A stretch of 64,000 nt of DNA from Bacillus cereus group sp. RP43 (GTDB lineage Bacteria; Bacillota; Bacilli; Bacillales; Bacillaceae_G): assembly GCF_040459645.1 (NCBI RefSeq), contig NZ_JARVHQ010000001.1, positions 2,914,001 through 2,978,000 on the forward strand, written 5' to 3'. The notes below the pieces were generated by a model. That model worked only from the letters and a program-made list of their open reading frames with translations, searched no databases and was not told where the DNA came from. The translations under genes were made by a program, and so were the position numbers. Shown piece by piece: positions 38,340-48,091 of this stretch. Every line of letters begins with the position of its first letter. The stretch's first letter is position 1.

Positions 38340-38579
38340 TTAATTTACTGATTGTAGTGAAACAAGTTGATAGTTTAGTGTAGTTTTTCCGTTCTCCCAT
38401 TCTAACTTTTGGACAATTGCACTACCGATTCTTTCTTCGTTTGATTTATATAAAGGTAATATTTCTTGAACAGTAAATAAATGATAACCATCTAAAATTA
38501 ATTGGAATAAATTATCTTCTATATGTACTCTTACTTCTTTTTCATTTGAAATAATTTTTGTGTGCATCTCAAATTTCAT
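38340..38579 (-). CDS. DUF2584 family protein
   Basis: A 79-aa beta-rich protein: KFEMHTKIISNEKEVRVHIEDNLFQLILDGYHLFTV, ending KLEWENGKTTLNYQLVSLQSVN, the DUF2584 pattern. It is 15 bp upstream of sbcD and is likely co-transcribed with sbcDC. No function is known; a link with the nuclease would be guilt by association only. Confidence 0.8.
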   Translation of the reverse strand: MKFEMHTKIISNEKEVRVHIEDNLFQLILDGYHLFTVQEILPLYKSNEERIGSAIVQKLEWENGKTTLNYQLVSLQSVN

Positions 38580-38739
38580 GCTAGATACAACCCCTTTTTT
38601 TCTAATCTCTACATTTTAATAGTATAGTGGTCATGCAAGATTGACAAGTAAATACACTGCGATGTACATACTTTTTTAATTATAAGTATTTTATGTTTTT
38701 TTATATAAAATACGGTATGTGAAATTATTAATATACAAA

Positions 38740-38763
38740 AATAAAAATGCCCTTTCAGGCATC
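38740..38763 (-). terminator. Terminator of the 85-aa membrane protein gene
   Basis: GATGCC-TGAAAG-GGCAT followed on the minus strand by TTTTTATTTTT, directly after the stop. Confidence 0.75.
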
Positions 38764-38764
38764 C

Positions 38765-39022
38765 TTATTTTTGCAAGTACTCTTTCATAACATAATACAA
38801 TACAGTTATTAAGACAATCGCTACAAAAAACGCGAATACGGCCACAACATACCCATCTTTATTTAGTAAAAAACATATGGAAATAGATATTATAAAAATC
38901 GGAAACACGAGACGCACCTTATCCTTCACCTCTTCTGTCGTATCTGTATGATGAAAATACTGTGTAATTCCTACCATAAGAGATGACAAAATAATTACCG
39001 ACAATAGTAAAGGTCCTGGCAT
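38765..39022 (-). CDS. Small membrane protein, three TM segments
   Basis: An 85-aa protein with hydrophobic segments at about 3-20, 38-55 and 58-78, separated by a charged stretch (HHTDTTEEVKDKVR). Stop and terminator are adjacent and GGAGAGATC precedes the ATG. I do not recognise the family. It stands alone between sbcDC and the divergent HIBYL-CoA hydrolase gene. Confidence 0.65.
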   Translation of the reverse strand: MPGPLLLSVIILSSLMVGITQYFHHTDTTEEVKDKVRLVFPIFIISISICFLLNKDGYVVAVFAFFVAIVLITVLYYVMKEYLQK

Positions 39023-39378
39023 TCCGATCTCTCCTTTCTCTATTTCTAATTATATACAAACCCCAGACTCTTTAAAAGTTAGATAATTCAGCCTTTTAAC
39101 CTTTTCTACATCCACTCTTTAATGTATTGTTACGCCACGTATACTAACTCAATATAAGTTATACATATAATAGCGCCTTCAACACTATGATTTCAAATAA
39201 TTGCGCTTACAGTAATGTTGTAATATTCCTCTTCATTCTCTGAAATCCTGCAAATATAACTCGTCAAAATATGCGATAAATAATAACACTAAGCACCTAA
39301 TTTAGACAAAAATTATAGAGGACATTTCAGCATGTATCAAGAAATAAGAATAGAAAGATAAGTAAGGGAGGATTTATT
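39023..39378. other. Divergent intergenic region, no gene seen
   Basis: About 355 bp between two divergent genes, so promoters for both must lie here. AT-rich; no strong dyad or RNA element was recognised. Confidence 0.45.
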
Positions 39379-40431
39379 ATGACCGAACACGTTTTATTTT
39401 CTGTTAGCGAAAACGGCGTTGCATCAATTACTTTAAACCGTCCAAAAGCACTCAATTCTTTATCCTATGACATGTTACAGCCAATTGGGAAAAAACTTAA
39501 AGAATGGGAGCAAGATGAGCGTATTGAACTCATCGTTTTAAAAGGAGCTGGGACGAAAGGTTTTTGTGCAGGTGGTGATATTAAAACGCTATACGAGGCA
39601 CGTTCTAACGAAGTTGCATTACAACATGCAGAGCAGTTTTTTGAAGAAGAATATGAAATTGATACATTTATTTATCAATACAAAAAACCAATTATCGCTT
39701 GTTTAGATGGAATCGTAATGGGTGGTGGTGTCGGTCTGACAAATGGAGCTAAGTATCGAATTGTAACTGAGCGTACGAAGTGGGCAATGCCTGAAATGAA
39801 CATCGGTTTCTTCCCTGATGTCGGTGCTGCGTACTTCTTAAATAAAGCACCTGGATATACTGGTCGATATGTTGCTTTAACAGCATCTATTTTAAAAGCT
39901 CCTGATGTATTATATATTAACGCTGCTGATTACTTTATGACATCAGATTCATTACCAAATTTCCTTACCGCACTTGAAAATGTAAATTGGCAAAAAGAAG
40001 ATGTACATACTCATTTAAAAGAAGTTATTCGTACATTTGCAACTGCTCCAAACTTAGATGGCAATCTTTCTTCTTCATTAGAAGAAATTAATTCGCATTT
40101 TGCATTCGATACAATTGAGGGAATCATTCAATCGTTAGAGAAAGATCAAAGTCCATTTGCCCAAACAACGAAAGAAAAGCTATTATCAAAATCCCCTGTT
40201 TCATTAAAAGTAACATTAAAACAGTTTATCGATGGCCAAGAAAAGTCCGTTGAAGAATGTTTCGCGACAGATCTTATACTCGCTAAAAACTTCTTGCGAC
40301 ATGAAGATTTCTTTGAAGGAGTACGCTCCGTTGTAGTTGATAAAGACCAAAATCCAAATTATAAATATAAACAATTAAGTGATGTTTCAGAAGAAGATGT
40401 AAATCGATTCTTTAACTTACTTAACGCCTAA
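39379..40431 (+). CDS. 3-hydroxyisobutyryl-CoA hydrolase / enoyl-CoA hydratase family
   Basis: A 350-aa crotonase-fold enzyme of the HIBYL-CoA hydrolase (ECH_2) type, which releases 3-hydroxyisobutyrate in valine breakdown. The oxyanion-hole segments are KGFCAGGDIKTLYEA and DGIVMGGGVGLTNGAKYRIVTERT, followed by AMPEMNIGFFPDVGAAYFL. The extended C-terminal half (SLEKDQSPFAQ...KNFLRHEDFFEGVRSVVVDKD) separates it from short enoyl-CoA hydratases (about 260 aa). The product is the substrate of MmsB encoded 3 kb downstream on the other strand. GGGAGG precedes the ATG. Confidence 0.9.
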   Translation: MTEHVLFSVSENGVASITLNRPKALNSLSYDMLQPIGKKLKEWEQDERIELIVLKGAGTKGFCAGGDIKTLYEARSNEVALQHAEQFFEEEYEIDTFIYQYKKPIIACLDGIVMGGGVGLTNGAKYRIVTERTKWAMPEMNIGFFPDVGAAYFLNKAPGYTGRYVALTASILKAPDVLYINAADYFMTSDSLPNFLTALENVNWQKEDVHTHLKEVIRTFATAPNLDGNLSSSLEEINSHFAFDTIEGIIQSLEKDQSPFAQTTKEKLLSKSPVSLKVTLKQFIDGQEKSVEECFATDLILAKNFLRHEDFFEGVRSVVVDKDQNPNYKYKQLSDVSEEDVNRFFNLLNA

Positions 40432-40507
40432 AGTGAAACTTAATAAGTGGGGGTTCATCGCACGCTTATTTTTATCCCTCACCAATCGCCCGTTCATACG
40501 AGATAAA
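40432..40507. repeat. Short bcr1-related repeat (diverged)
   Basis: Begins GTGAAACTTAATAAGTGGGG directly behind the hydrolase stop, carries TCCCTCACCAATCGCCCGTT and ends in ATAAA. It aligns with the first half of the full bcr1-like copies (GTGAAACTTTAATCAGTGGG, TTCACCAATCGGGC), with an internal deletion and mutations. It seems a truncated or subfamily copy. Confidence 0.6.
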
Positions 40508-40510
40508 ATC

Positions 40511-40556
40511 GAGGCTATATAGTCGTGTAATTACACGACTATATAGCCTCTTTCCT
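40511..40556 (+). terminator. Strong terminator after the hydrolase gene
   Basis: A 40-bp perfect palindrome (GAGGCTATATAGTCGTGTAA and its complement, 40511-40550) followed by TTTCCTATTT. The diverged bcr1-like unit lies between the stop and this hairpin. Confidence 0.85.
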
Positions 40557-40654
40557 ATTTAATAATTTTTAATAAAATTTAATTTTATTAAATCAAAATA
40601 TGTGCTACACTATTTTTAATCAAATATTCTAAAAATAAAAAAGGAGGAGCGACT

Positions 40655-41287
40655 ATGATTGAAAATTTTTTTCTTTTCATCATTATGTCTATTTGTCTTA
40701 TTATTTTACCCGGTCCTGATACTGCAATGGCCACGAAAAACACATTAGTTGCTGGTAAGATGGGTGGAGTGAAGACAGTGTTCGGTACATGTGTTGCACT
40801 TTTAATTCATACTTTAGCAGCAGTAATCGGCCTTTCCGCACTTATTGTAAAGTCAGCTCTTTTATTTTCTATTTTCAAGTACGTTGGAGCCCTATATTTA
40901 ATTTATATTGGTATTAAAGCCCTTTTAGCGGTAAGAAATAAAGAAGGCGTTGATACGAACGATATATCTTTGAATACTGAAGACGAACACACTTCTTGCT
41001 TTCGCCAAGGGTTTCTTACGAATTTATTAAACCCTAAGGTTGCAGTCTTCTTTTTAACCTTTTTACCGCAATTTTTAAATCCAAATCATAATACGTTTAT
41101 CCAACTTCTCGTAATGGGCCTTACTTACCTCGTTTTAACAGTTATTTGGTTCGCTTTTTATATATTTTTAATTGATAAAATTAGTGCTTTTATGAAAAAA
41201 CCGAAGACGCAACGTTATATTCAAGGGTTAACAGGAATCGTCTTAATTGGGTTTGGTATTAAACTAGCTTTTGAAAAAAATAATTAA
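40655..41287 (+). CDS. LysE/RhtB-family amino-acid exporter
   Basis: A 210-aa membrane protein with six hydrophobic segments. The N-terminal LIILPGPDTAMATKNTLVAGKMGG motif and FLTNLLNPKVAVFFLTFLPQF are hallmarks of the family. Substrate not evident. Ribosome site AAAGGAGGAG. It stands between two terminators, so it is monocistronic. Confidence 0.93.
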   Translation: MIENFFLFIIMSICLIILPGPDTAMATKNTLVAGKMGGVKTVFGTCVALLIHTLAAVIGLSALIVKSALLFSIFKYVGALYLIYIGIKALLAVRNKEGVDTNDISLNTEDEHTSCFRQGFLTNLLNPKVAVFFLTFLPQFLNPNHNTFIQLLVMGLTYLVLTVIWFAFYIFLIDKISAFMKKPKTQRYIQGLTGIVLIGFGIKLAFEKNN

Positions 41288-41292
41288 CAAGA

Positions 41293-41326
41293 TGAAAACC
41301 ACCACTATTAATAGTGGTGGTTTTCA
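41293..41326. terminator. Bidirectional terminator, lysE-like gene / mmsA
   Basis: GAAAACCACCACTATT pairs with AATAGTGGTGGTTTTC, located between the convergent stops. Confidence 0.88.
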
Positions 41327-41357
41327 TTTAATAACTGATTTGGCTGTTTACTCTATA

Positions 41358-42818
41358 TTAAAACCAGCGCTCAGTTACAACTTTTTTGCGTGTATAAAAT
41401 TGAACGCCATCCGTACCATTTGTACCAAGATCCCCAAAGAATGAAGCTTTGTTTCCTGCAAATGCGAAGAATGCCATTGGTGCTGGAACGTTTACGTTTA
41501 CACCGATCATACCAGCATCGATGTTATCACGGAATGTTTGTGCATGCTTACCATTTGAAGTATAAATAACCGCACCATTTGCAAATTTAGATTGATTTGT
41601 CAGTTTGATACCTTCTTCTAAATCTTTAACTCTTACAACGCTTAATACTGGGGCAAAAATTTCATCTTGCCAAATTTTCATCTCTTGATTTACGCCATCG
41701 AAGATTGTTGCACCAACAAAGTATCCTTCTCCAACTTCTTCATTAATTTTACGACCATCTACTAATAATGTTGCTCCATCTGCTACACCACTATTAATAT
41801 AGCCTAAAACACGTTCTTTATGAGATTCACGGATTAATGGTCCAACATAATTATCTTCGTTGAAACCGTCACCTACTTTTAACTTCTTCGTTTCTGCTAC
41901 TAATACATCAATGAATTCATCAGCAATTTCATCAACTACTGCTACTACTGAACATGCCATGCAGCGTTCCCCACTACTTGCGAATGCAGATCCAATTACA
42001 CCTTGTACTGTTTTCTCAAGATTGCAATCTGGCATAACAATCGCATGGTTTTTCGCGCCTGCTAACGCTTGTACGCGTTTTCCGTGTTTCGTACCTGTTT
42101 CATATACGTAACGAGCTACCGGCTCAGATCCAACGAACGAAACAGCTTGAATATCTTTATTTTCTAAAATGCTATTTACAACATCTTTTCCGCCTTGTAC
42201 TAAATTTAATACCCCTTTTGGAAAACCAGCTTCATAGAATAACTCTACAAGTCGCTCTGCTAAAAGCGGTGTTCTTTCAGATGTTTTTAATACGAATGTA
42301 TTACCGCAAGCAATTGCAAGTGGGAACATCCATAATGGAATCATCATCGGGAAGTTAAACGGTGTAATACCAGCAACAACTCCGATTGGGTAGCGCCAAA
42401 TCGATCCATCAATTCCACTAGCAATATTCGGAAGAGCTTGTCCCATCATTAAATTTGGTGCTGATGTTGCAAGTTCTACCGCTTCAATACCACGCTGTAC
42501 TTCACCAGTTGCATCCATTAGCGTTTTACCGTTTTCTAGCGTAATGATTTTTGCAAGCTCATCTTTATTTTCTTGTAACAGTTGTAGATATTTGTATAGT
42601 TGTCTTGAACGATTTGGAACTGGCACTTTAGACCATGTTTTGTATGCCGCTTTTGCCGCTTCAACAGCTTTTTCAACATCCTCTTTCGGAGATAGTGGAA
42701 CGTAAGCAATAATTTTTCCAGTCGCTGGATTCGGAACCGCTTCTACTTCAGTACCAGTAGATTCTACCCATTCACCATTAATATGATTTTTCACTCGTTT
42801 AATTTCAGTTGTAATCAT
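41358..42818 (-). CDS. mmsA: Methylmalonate-semialdehyde dehydrogenase (CoA-acylating)
   Basis: NAD- and CoA-dependent ALDH, 486 aa, forming propionyl-CoA from methylmalonate semialdehyde. The MmsA/IolA start [50 protein letters not shown] and the catalytic Cys in [12 protein letters not shown] are visible; the lack of the usual glutamate general base next to the NAD loop region ([11 protein letters not shown]) is normal for this subfamily. It is the last gene of the valine/methylcitrate cluster. Its product propionyl-CoA feeds PrpC, encoded at the head of the cluster. Confidence 0.94.
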   Translation of the reverse strand: MITTEIKRVKNHINGEWVESTGTEVEAVPNPATGKIIAYVPLSPKEDVEKAVEAAKAAYKTWSKVPVPNRSRQLYKYLQLLQENKDELAKIITLENGKTLMDATGEVQRGIEAVELATSAPNLMMGQALPNIASGIDGSIWRYPIGVVAGITPFNFPMMIPLWMFPLAIACGNTFVLKTSERTPLLAERLVELFYEAGFPKGVLNLVQGGKDVVNSILENKDIQAVSFVGSEPVARYVYETGTKHGKRVQALAGAKNHAIVMPDCNLEKTVQGVIGSAFASSGERCMACSVVAVVDEIADEFIDVLVAETKKLKVGDGFNEDNYVGPLIRESHKERVLGYINSGVADGATLLVDGRKINEEVGEGYFVGATIFDGVNQEMKIWQDEIFAPVLSVVRVKDLEEGIKLTNQSKFANGAVIYTSNGKHAQTFRDNIDAGMIGVNVNVPAPMAFFAFAGNKASFFGDLGTNGTDGVQFYTRKKVVTERWF

Positions 42819-42857
42819 TATATTCTCTCCTTTTTTATCATGATTTTTATACGTGCA

Positions 42858-43748
42858 CTATTTTTGATTAGAAATTAATTGTTCGCTAACTTTCTTATAT
42901 AAAGCAGCCATATCGTTTTCACCATATCCTGCCTCACTCGCTTCTTCATATACGTTTAATAGCATCTCACTTACTGGTAAGTTAAGTTCACTTTCTTTAG
43001 CTAAATCAACTGCAAATCCTAAATCTTTCTTTAATAAATTTACAGTAAAGCCAGGCTCATAATTTTCTGATGCAATGAAACTTTTATAATTACGCTCATA
43101 AATTCTACTTTGACCGTAACTTACATTTAAAATATCAAACATTTTATCTAAATCCATATTGTTCTTTTTCGCTAATGTTAAAGCTTCACTCACACCAGCT
43201 GTATAAAAACCAATTAATAGATTATTAATTAATTTAACAGTTGTACCGCTATCAATCTGCTCACTAACATGGAAAACATTCGCTCCAAGCACTTCCATGA
43301 CAGATTCAGTTTTCTCATATACTTCTTTCGATCCACCAACCATAAACGTTAATGTACGGTTTTCTGCACCAATTACCCCACCGCTAACAGGTGCTGCTAA
43401 AAAGTCTACTTTCTTTTCCTTCGCCGATTCCTCTAATTGTTTGTTTAATTGTGGAGATACTGTACTTGTATCAATTAAAGCTACATTCGAGTGGCTATTT
43501 TCAAATAATCCTTCTTCCCCAAAATATACCGCTTCCACAGCACGAGGTGAAGGCAGACTTGTAAAAATCACATCGCATGTCTCTGCTAGTTTTGAGATTG
43601 ATAGGCCGATAATTCCTCCTTCTTTTTCAAAGGAAGCTTCCGCCTCTTTATTCAAGTCCACTCCATATACTGTGTAGCCGGATTTAACTAAATTTTTAGA
43701 CATTGGAAGACCCATGTTACCTAAACCGATAAAACCAATCTTTTTCAT
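42858..43748 (-). CDS. mmsB: 3-hydroxyisobutyrate dehydrogenase
   Basis: NAD-dependent oxidation of 3-hydroxyisobutyrate to methylmalonate semialdehyde. The 296-aa beta-hydroxyacid dehydrogenase has the Rossmann start KIGFIGLGNMGLPMSKNLVKSG, the substrate motif DFLAAPVSGGVIGAENRTL and the catalytic Lys in SGTTVKLINNLL. It is placed between the acyl-CoA dehydrogenase (16 bp) and mmsA (39 bp), consistent with one operon. Confidence 0.93.
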   Translation of the reverse strand: MKKIGFIGLGNMGLPMSKNLVKSGYTVYGVDLNKEAEASFEKEGGIIGLSISKLAETCDVIFTSLPSPRAVEAVYFGEEGLFENSHSNVALIDTSTVSPQLNKQLEESAKEKKVDFLAAPVSGGVIGAENRTLTFMVGGSKEVYEKTESVMEVLGANVFHVSEQIDSGTTVKLINNLLIGFYTAGVSEALTLAKKNNMDLDKMFDILNVSYGQSRIYERNYKSFIASENYEPGFTVNLLKKDLGFAVDLAKESELNLPVSEMLLNVYEEASEAGYGENDMAALYKKVSEQLISNQK

Positions 43749-43764
43749 ATCGCTTTCCTCCTAT

Positions 43765-45474
43765 TTACACAATATATTTCCCGCGATTTATAATAACTTT
43801 CGCAATGTCTCTCTTTTTCGTAAATAAGTTCGAGTATAACGGCACTAATAATTGACGGATTTCAGCTAAAATTACGTGTCTATCTTGTTCTTCTGTGACA
43901 GCTGCTGAAAGAATAGAAATCGCAGCTTCTTCTACTTTACGATATCCTTCTTCACAAATAACATCTGTAATCATTTGCTTCGTACGCTCTTTTTCCTCAC
44001 CATTTTTACTAATTGCTTTCCTCGTACGTAAAAATGCTGATTCCATGACGTACACGTCCGTCAACATATTTGATAATACGCGTGAATATTCTTGCTCTTG
44101 ATCAATTTTTAAGCCTGGAGTTTTAGAGAGCGTTTTCAAAGATTGTTTCAACAATTTTTTCGATAATAAAATGTAACGATGGTTTCTTTCTACATTTGAT
44201 ATATCACTTTCTACTACATGATCTTCAATTTGCTCGAATTGTTTCATTAACATTTTGGCAACTGTTAATCTATTAATTTCGTTCGTTCCTTCAAAAATAC
44301 GACTAATTCTAGCATCACGATATAATCGTTCTACCTCGTACTCTTGCATATAACCGTAACCACCATGAATTTGTACAGCTTCATCTACGATATAAGCAAG
44401 TGTTTCAGAAGCGTTCACTTTATTCAGTGCACATTCAATTGCAAATTGAGACATTTTTTTCATAAGATCTTCATCACTCTCATGAATTGCGTCATCAATT
44501 ACACCTGCTGTACGATAAGCTGCACTTTCTGCTCCATATGTTGTAATGATCATATTTGCAATTTTCTCTTGTATCATCGTAAAGTCTACTAATTCCGTTT
44601 GGAACTGTTTTCGCTCTTTTCCATATTGAACTGACAATCCGATTGCTTGTTTTGCTGTTCCAATATTTCCAAAAGCTAGTTTTAGTCTAGCGAAGTTAAG
44701 AATATTAAGAGCTACGTGATGCCCTTTTCCAACTTCCCCTAAAACATTTTCAGCAGGGATTACAACATCTTCTAAAATAAGCGTCGCCGTTGAAGAGCCT
44801 TTTATCCCCATCTTCTTTTCTTCTAATCCTATTGATACACCCTCACATGTTCTTTCGACAATAAACGCTGTCATTCCTTTATTTGTCTTCGCAAAAACAA
44901 CGTATACATCTGCCATATGAGCATTTGTAATCCACTGCTTCTCACCATTCAACTTCCAAGCTGTACCATCTTCATTCAATATTGCGCTCGTTTTTGCACT
45001 TAATGCATCAGAACCAGCATTTGGCTCAGTTAAAGCATAAGCCCCAATCCATTCTCCCGATGCAATTTTCGGCAAATATTTTTCTTTCTGTTCTTTCGTT
45101 CCGTAATATATGTAAGGCAATGTACCTACACCGGCGTGTATATTAAAAGAAACGCTAAATGCACCAGCGTAACCCATTTTCTCTGCTACAAGACCTGAGA
45201 CAGCCTTTCCTAACTCGAATCCACCATAATCTTCTGGTACCTCAATGCCTAATAATCCAAGTTCCCCAGCTTTCTCAAATAATTGACGAGAAACTTTATA
45301 GTTATGTTGTTCAATATTCTCAATTTGTGGGACAATTTCTTGTTTAACGAATTGTTCTGTCGTTTTTGCAATTAAATCTTCATCCCCTGAAAAATCTTCT
45401 GGTGTAAAGAAAGTATTATTCACATCTTTATTGAGTGAAAAAAATTCATCCCATGGTAACTTCGTTTTCTCCAT
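43765..45474 (-). CDS. Acyl-CoA dehydrogenase, long (about 570 aa) type
   Basis: FAD enzyme introducing a 2,3-double bond in an acyl-CoA; in this cluster isobutyryl-CoA is the likely substrate. Motifs: YALTEPNAGSDALSAKT, KQWITNAHMADVYVVF, the QFQTELVDF and EAVQIHGGYGYMQEYEVERLYRDARISRIFEGTNEINR region with the catalytic glutamate segment. A C-terminal extension of about 170 residues, helical, exceeds the classical 380-aa size. The frame is open to 45612, but the ATG at 45474 follows AGGGGGATT, giving 569 aa and starting 155 bp after prpB. Confidence 0.9.
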   Translation of the reverse strand: MEKTKLPWDEFFSLNKDVNNTFFTPEDFSGDEDLIAKTTEQFVKQEIVPQIENIEQHNYKVSRQLFEKAGELGLLGIEVPEDYGGFELGKAVSGLVAEKMGYAGAFSVSFNIHAGVGTLPYIYYGTKEQKEKYLPKIASGEWIGAYALTEPNAGSDALSAKTSAILNEDGTAWKLNGEKQWITNAHMADVYVVFAKTNKGMTAFIVERTCEGVSIGLEEKKMGIKGSSTATLILEDVVIPAENVLGEVGKGHHVALNILNFARLKLAFGNIGTAKQAIGLSVQYGKERKQFQTELVDFTMIQEKIANMIITTYGAESAAYRTAGVIDDAIHESDEDLMKKMSQFAIECALNKVNASETLAYIVDEAVQIHGGYGYMQEYEVERLYRDARISRIFEGTNEINRLTVAKMLMKQFEQIEDHVVESDISNVERNHRYILLSKKLLKQSLKTLSKTPGLKIDQEQEYSRVLSNMLTDVYVMESAFLRTRKAISKNGEEKERTKQMITDVICEEGYRKVEEAAISILSAAVTEEQDRHVILAEIRQLLVPLYSNLFTKKRDIAKVIINRGKYIV

Positions 45475-45629
45475 CTGAATCCCCCTATCATTTCGGCCTT
45501 CATTGCTCTTTGCATATGCTCGTCTACGATGAGTGGAATATCTTATTATTGAAAACAGAAGGCGATGAATTTTCACATCAAGCAGTTCGTTTTGCCAAAG
45601 ATGTATTCTCATCGCCTTAGTTGTTCTAC

Positions 45630-46538
45630 CTATTGATCTTCAGATAATACGGTCTTTGCAATTCCAGTATCTAACTCTTCAAAGTCATGATATGAAATTG
45701 TTTCATATAACTCACTTCTCGTTTGCATATTAGAAAGTGCATCTTTTTGAGAACCTGTTTCCTTAATTAAAGTAAATACATTCTCATACGCTTTCGCTGC
45801 AACGCGAAGTGAAGTTACAGGATAAATAACCATTTGGAAGCCCATATTTGCAAATTCCTCTGCACTATAATATGGAGTTTTACCGAATTCGGTCATATTC
45901 GCTAATAAAGGGGCATTTACTTTACTATTAAATAGACGGAACTCCTCTTCTGATTGAAGTGCTTCCGGGAATATAGCATCTGCACCTGCTTTTACATATG
46001 CGTTTGCTCTTTCAATCGATGCATCTAATCCTTCTACGCCGCGAGCATCTGTGCGTGCTACAATATATAAACTTGGCGCAACTTCTTTAATCGCTTTAAT
46101 TTTTTGAACTAATTCTTCTGTAGTAACAAGTTTCTTACCATTTAAATGTCCACATTTCTTTGGTAATTGTTGATCTTCAATTTGAACAGCCGCTACTTTC
46201 GCTTCTACCATTTCTACAGCTGTTCTCGCTACGTTTAGTACTCCGCCAAATCCTGTATCAATGTCAACAAGGACTGGTAAATCTGTAGCTCTTACTAGAT
46301 CTCTTGCTCTCTCTGCTACTTCAGTAGACGTCACGATTCCTAAATCTGGTAGCCCTTTACTTGCAGTATAAGCAGCTCCCGATAAATATAGAGCTGAAAA
46401 ACCTGTATTTTTCGCAACAAGAGCCGCCATTGCATCATGAGCACCTGGAATTTGCAAAATTTCATTTGCTTCTACTAAAGCTCGGAAGCAATTCGCAAGC
46501 TCTTCTTGTGTTGATTGTTTATTCACAACCCAAGCCAT
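45630..46538 (-). CDS. prpB: 2-methylisocitrate lyase
   Basis: Splits 2-methylisocitrate to pyruvate and succinate, last step of the methylcitrate cycle. The 302-aa PEP-mutase/ICL-fold protein shows SGAAYTASKGLPDLGI, PVLVDIDTGFGG, VQIEDQQLPKKCGHLNGKKL with the catalytic Cys in KKCGH, and IVARTDARGVEGLDAS. It lies 18 bp behind prpD in the same operon. Confidence 0.95.
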   Translation of the reverse strand: MAWVVNKQSTQEELANCFRALVEANEILQIPGAHDAMAALVAKNTGFSALYLSGAAYTASKGLPDLGIVTSTEVAERARDLVRATDLPVLVDIDTGFGGVLNVARTAVEMVEAKVAAVQIEDQQLPKKCGHLNGKKLVTTEELVQKIKAIKEVAPSLYIVARTDARGVEGLDASIERANAYVKAGADAIFPEALQSEEEFRLFNSKVNAPLLANMTEFGKTPYYSAEEFANMGFQMVIYPVTSLRVAAKAYENVFTLIKETGSQKDALSNMQTRSELYETISYHDFEELDTGIAKTVLSEDQ

Positions 46539-46556
46539 TCTAGATTCCCCCTATTA

Positions 46557-47993
46557 TTAAATTAAGAATAGATCTACAAATTCATTTACATTCATATTTT
46601 CTAGTTTTTCTTCATTTAAACAAACTTCATGAATTTGTTCTTGTTGCTTACTAGAATAATGACCTGCCATATTTGCAGTGAATTTTTGAACAACTTTTGG
46701 AATCGCTTCGTCTCTACGGAAACGGTGACCAAGTGGGTATTCACATTCCACATTTTCTGTTACAGTACCATCTTTAAAGTGAACTTGAACAGCGTTGGCG
46801 ATTGAGCGCTTGTTCGGGTCAAGATAATCTAAACTGTACTGTTTGTTTTCAACAACAACCATCTTATTACGTAATTCATCTACACGTGGATCATTTGCTA
46901 CTACATCTTCATAATCGTCTGCAACGATATCTCCTTTTAATAAACCAATTGCCGTAATGTATTGTAAACAATGATCACGATCAGCTGGGTTATTTAATGG
47001 ACCTTCTTTATCGATAATACGAATTGCTGACTCATGAGTTGTAATTGTAATACGGTCAATTTCATCTAATCTTTCTTTAATTTCCGGATGTAATTTCACA
47101 GCACATTCTGCAGCTGTTTGTGCATGGAATTCTGCTGGGAATGACACTTTGAATAATACATTTTCCATTACATAAGATTCTAGTGGTCTAGCTAATTTTA
47201 ATTCTTGCTTGTTAAATAATACATCTTGGAATCCCCATCCTGGCGCAGATAATGCTGTTGGATAACCCATTTCACCTTTTAGAGCAGTCATTGCAAGATG
47301 AACACCGCGACTCGTCGCATCACCTGCTGCCCATGATTTACGTGAGCCAGTATTTGGAGCATGACGATATGTACGAAGACTAGAATTATCAATCCACGCA
47401 TGTGATAATGCATTAAAGATTTCTTCACGCGTTCCGCCAAGCATTTTCGCAACTACAGCAGTTGTTGCTACTTTTACATATAATACATGGTCAAGACCAA
47501 CACGGTTTAAGCTGTTTTCTAAAGCAAGTACACCTTGAATTTCATGTGCTTTAATCATCATTTCTAGTACTTCACGTACTTTTAATGGTTCTTTTCCTTC
47601 TGAAATACGAACGCGGCTAATATAATCTGCTACTGCTAAAATTCCGCCTAAGTTATCAGATGGATGTCCCCATTCTGCTGCAAGCCAAGTATCGTTATAG
47701 TCTAACCAACGGATCATACATCCGATATTAAATGCACCTTTTACTGGATCTAGCACATAAGATGTTCCTGGTACACGTGTACCATTTGGCACGATTGTTC
47801 CTGGTACAACTGGTCCTAGTAATTTCGTACACTCTGGATATTGTAGTGCTAAAATTCCACATCCAAGTGTATCAAGTAATACGTAGCGAGCAGTACTGAA
47901 TGCTTCTGCACTTGTAACCTCTTTATTTAATACATAATCCGTAATTTCTTCTAATAATGCATCTTTTTGTTTAATTTCATTTGTTTTAATCAT
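46557..47993 (-). CDS. prpD: 2-methylcitrate dehydratase (MmgE/PrpD)
   Basis: Dehydrates 2-methylcitrate in propionate disposal. The 478-aa protein has the MmgE/PrpD pattern: [60 protein letters not shown], and [20 protein letters not shown]. The frame is open to 48077, but ATG 47993 with GGGAAG upstream gives the normal start. It starts about 100 bp after prpC and precedes prpB by 18 bp. Confidence 0.95.
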   Translation of the reverse strand: MIKTNEIKQKDALLEEITDYVLNKEVTSAEAFSTARYVLLDTLGCGILALQYPECTKLLGPVVPGTIVPNGTRVPGTSYVLDPVKGAFNIGCMIRWLDYNDTWLAAEWGHPSDNLGGILAVADYISRVRISEGKEPLKVREVLEMMIKAHEIQGVLALENSLNRVGLDHVLYVKVATTAVVAKMLGGTREEIFNALSHAWIDNSSLRTYRHAPNTGSRKSWAAGDATSRGVHLAMTALKGEMGYPTALSAPGWGFQDVLFNKQELKLARPLESYVMENVLFKVSFPAEFHAQTAAECAVKLHPEIKERLDEIDRITITTHESAIRIIDKEGPLNNPADRDHCLQYITAIGLLKGDIVADDYEDVVANDPRVDELRNKMVVVENKQYSLDYLDPNKRSIANAVQVHFKDGTVTENVECEYPLGHRFRRDEAIPKVVQKFTANMAGHYSSKQQEQIHEVCLNEEKLENMNVNEFVDLFLI

Positions 47994-48091
47994 GCTAATC
48001 TTCCCTTTCTGTCGAAAATTCGTTATTATTAATGATGGGTGTCGGTCAAACACCCATCTGGCGGGCGGCGCTAACAACTCCCCAGTTGTTT

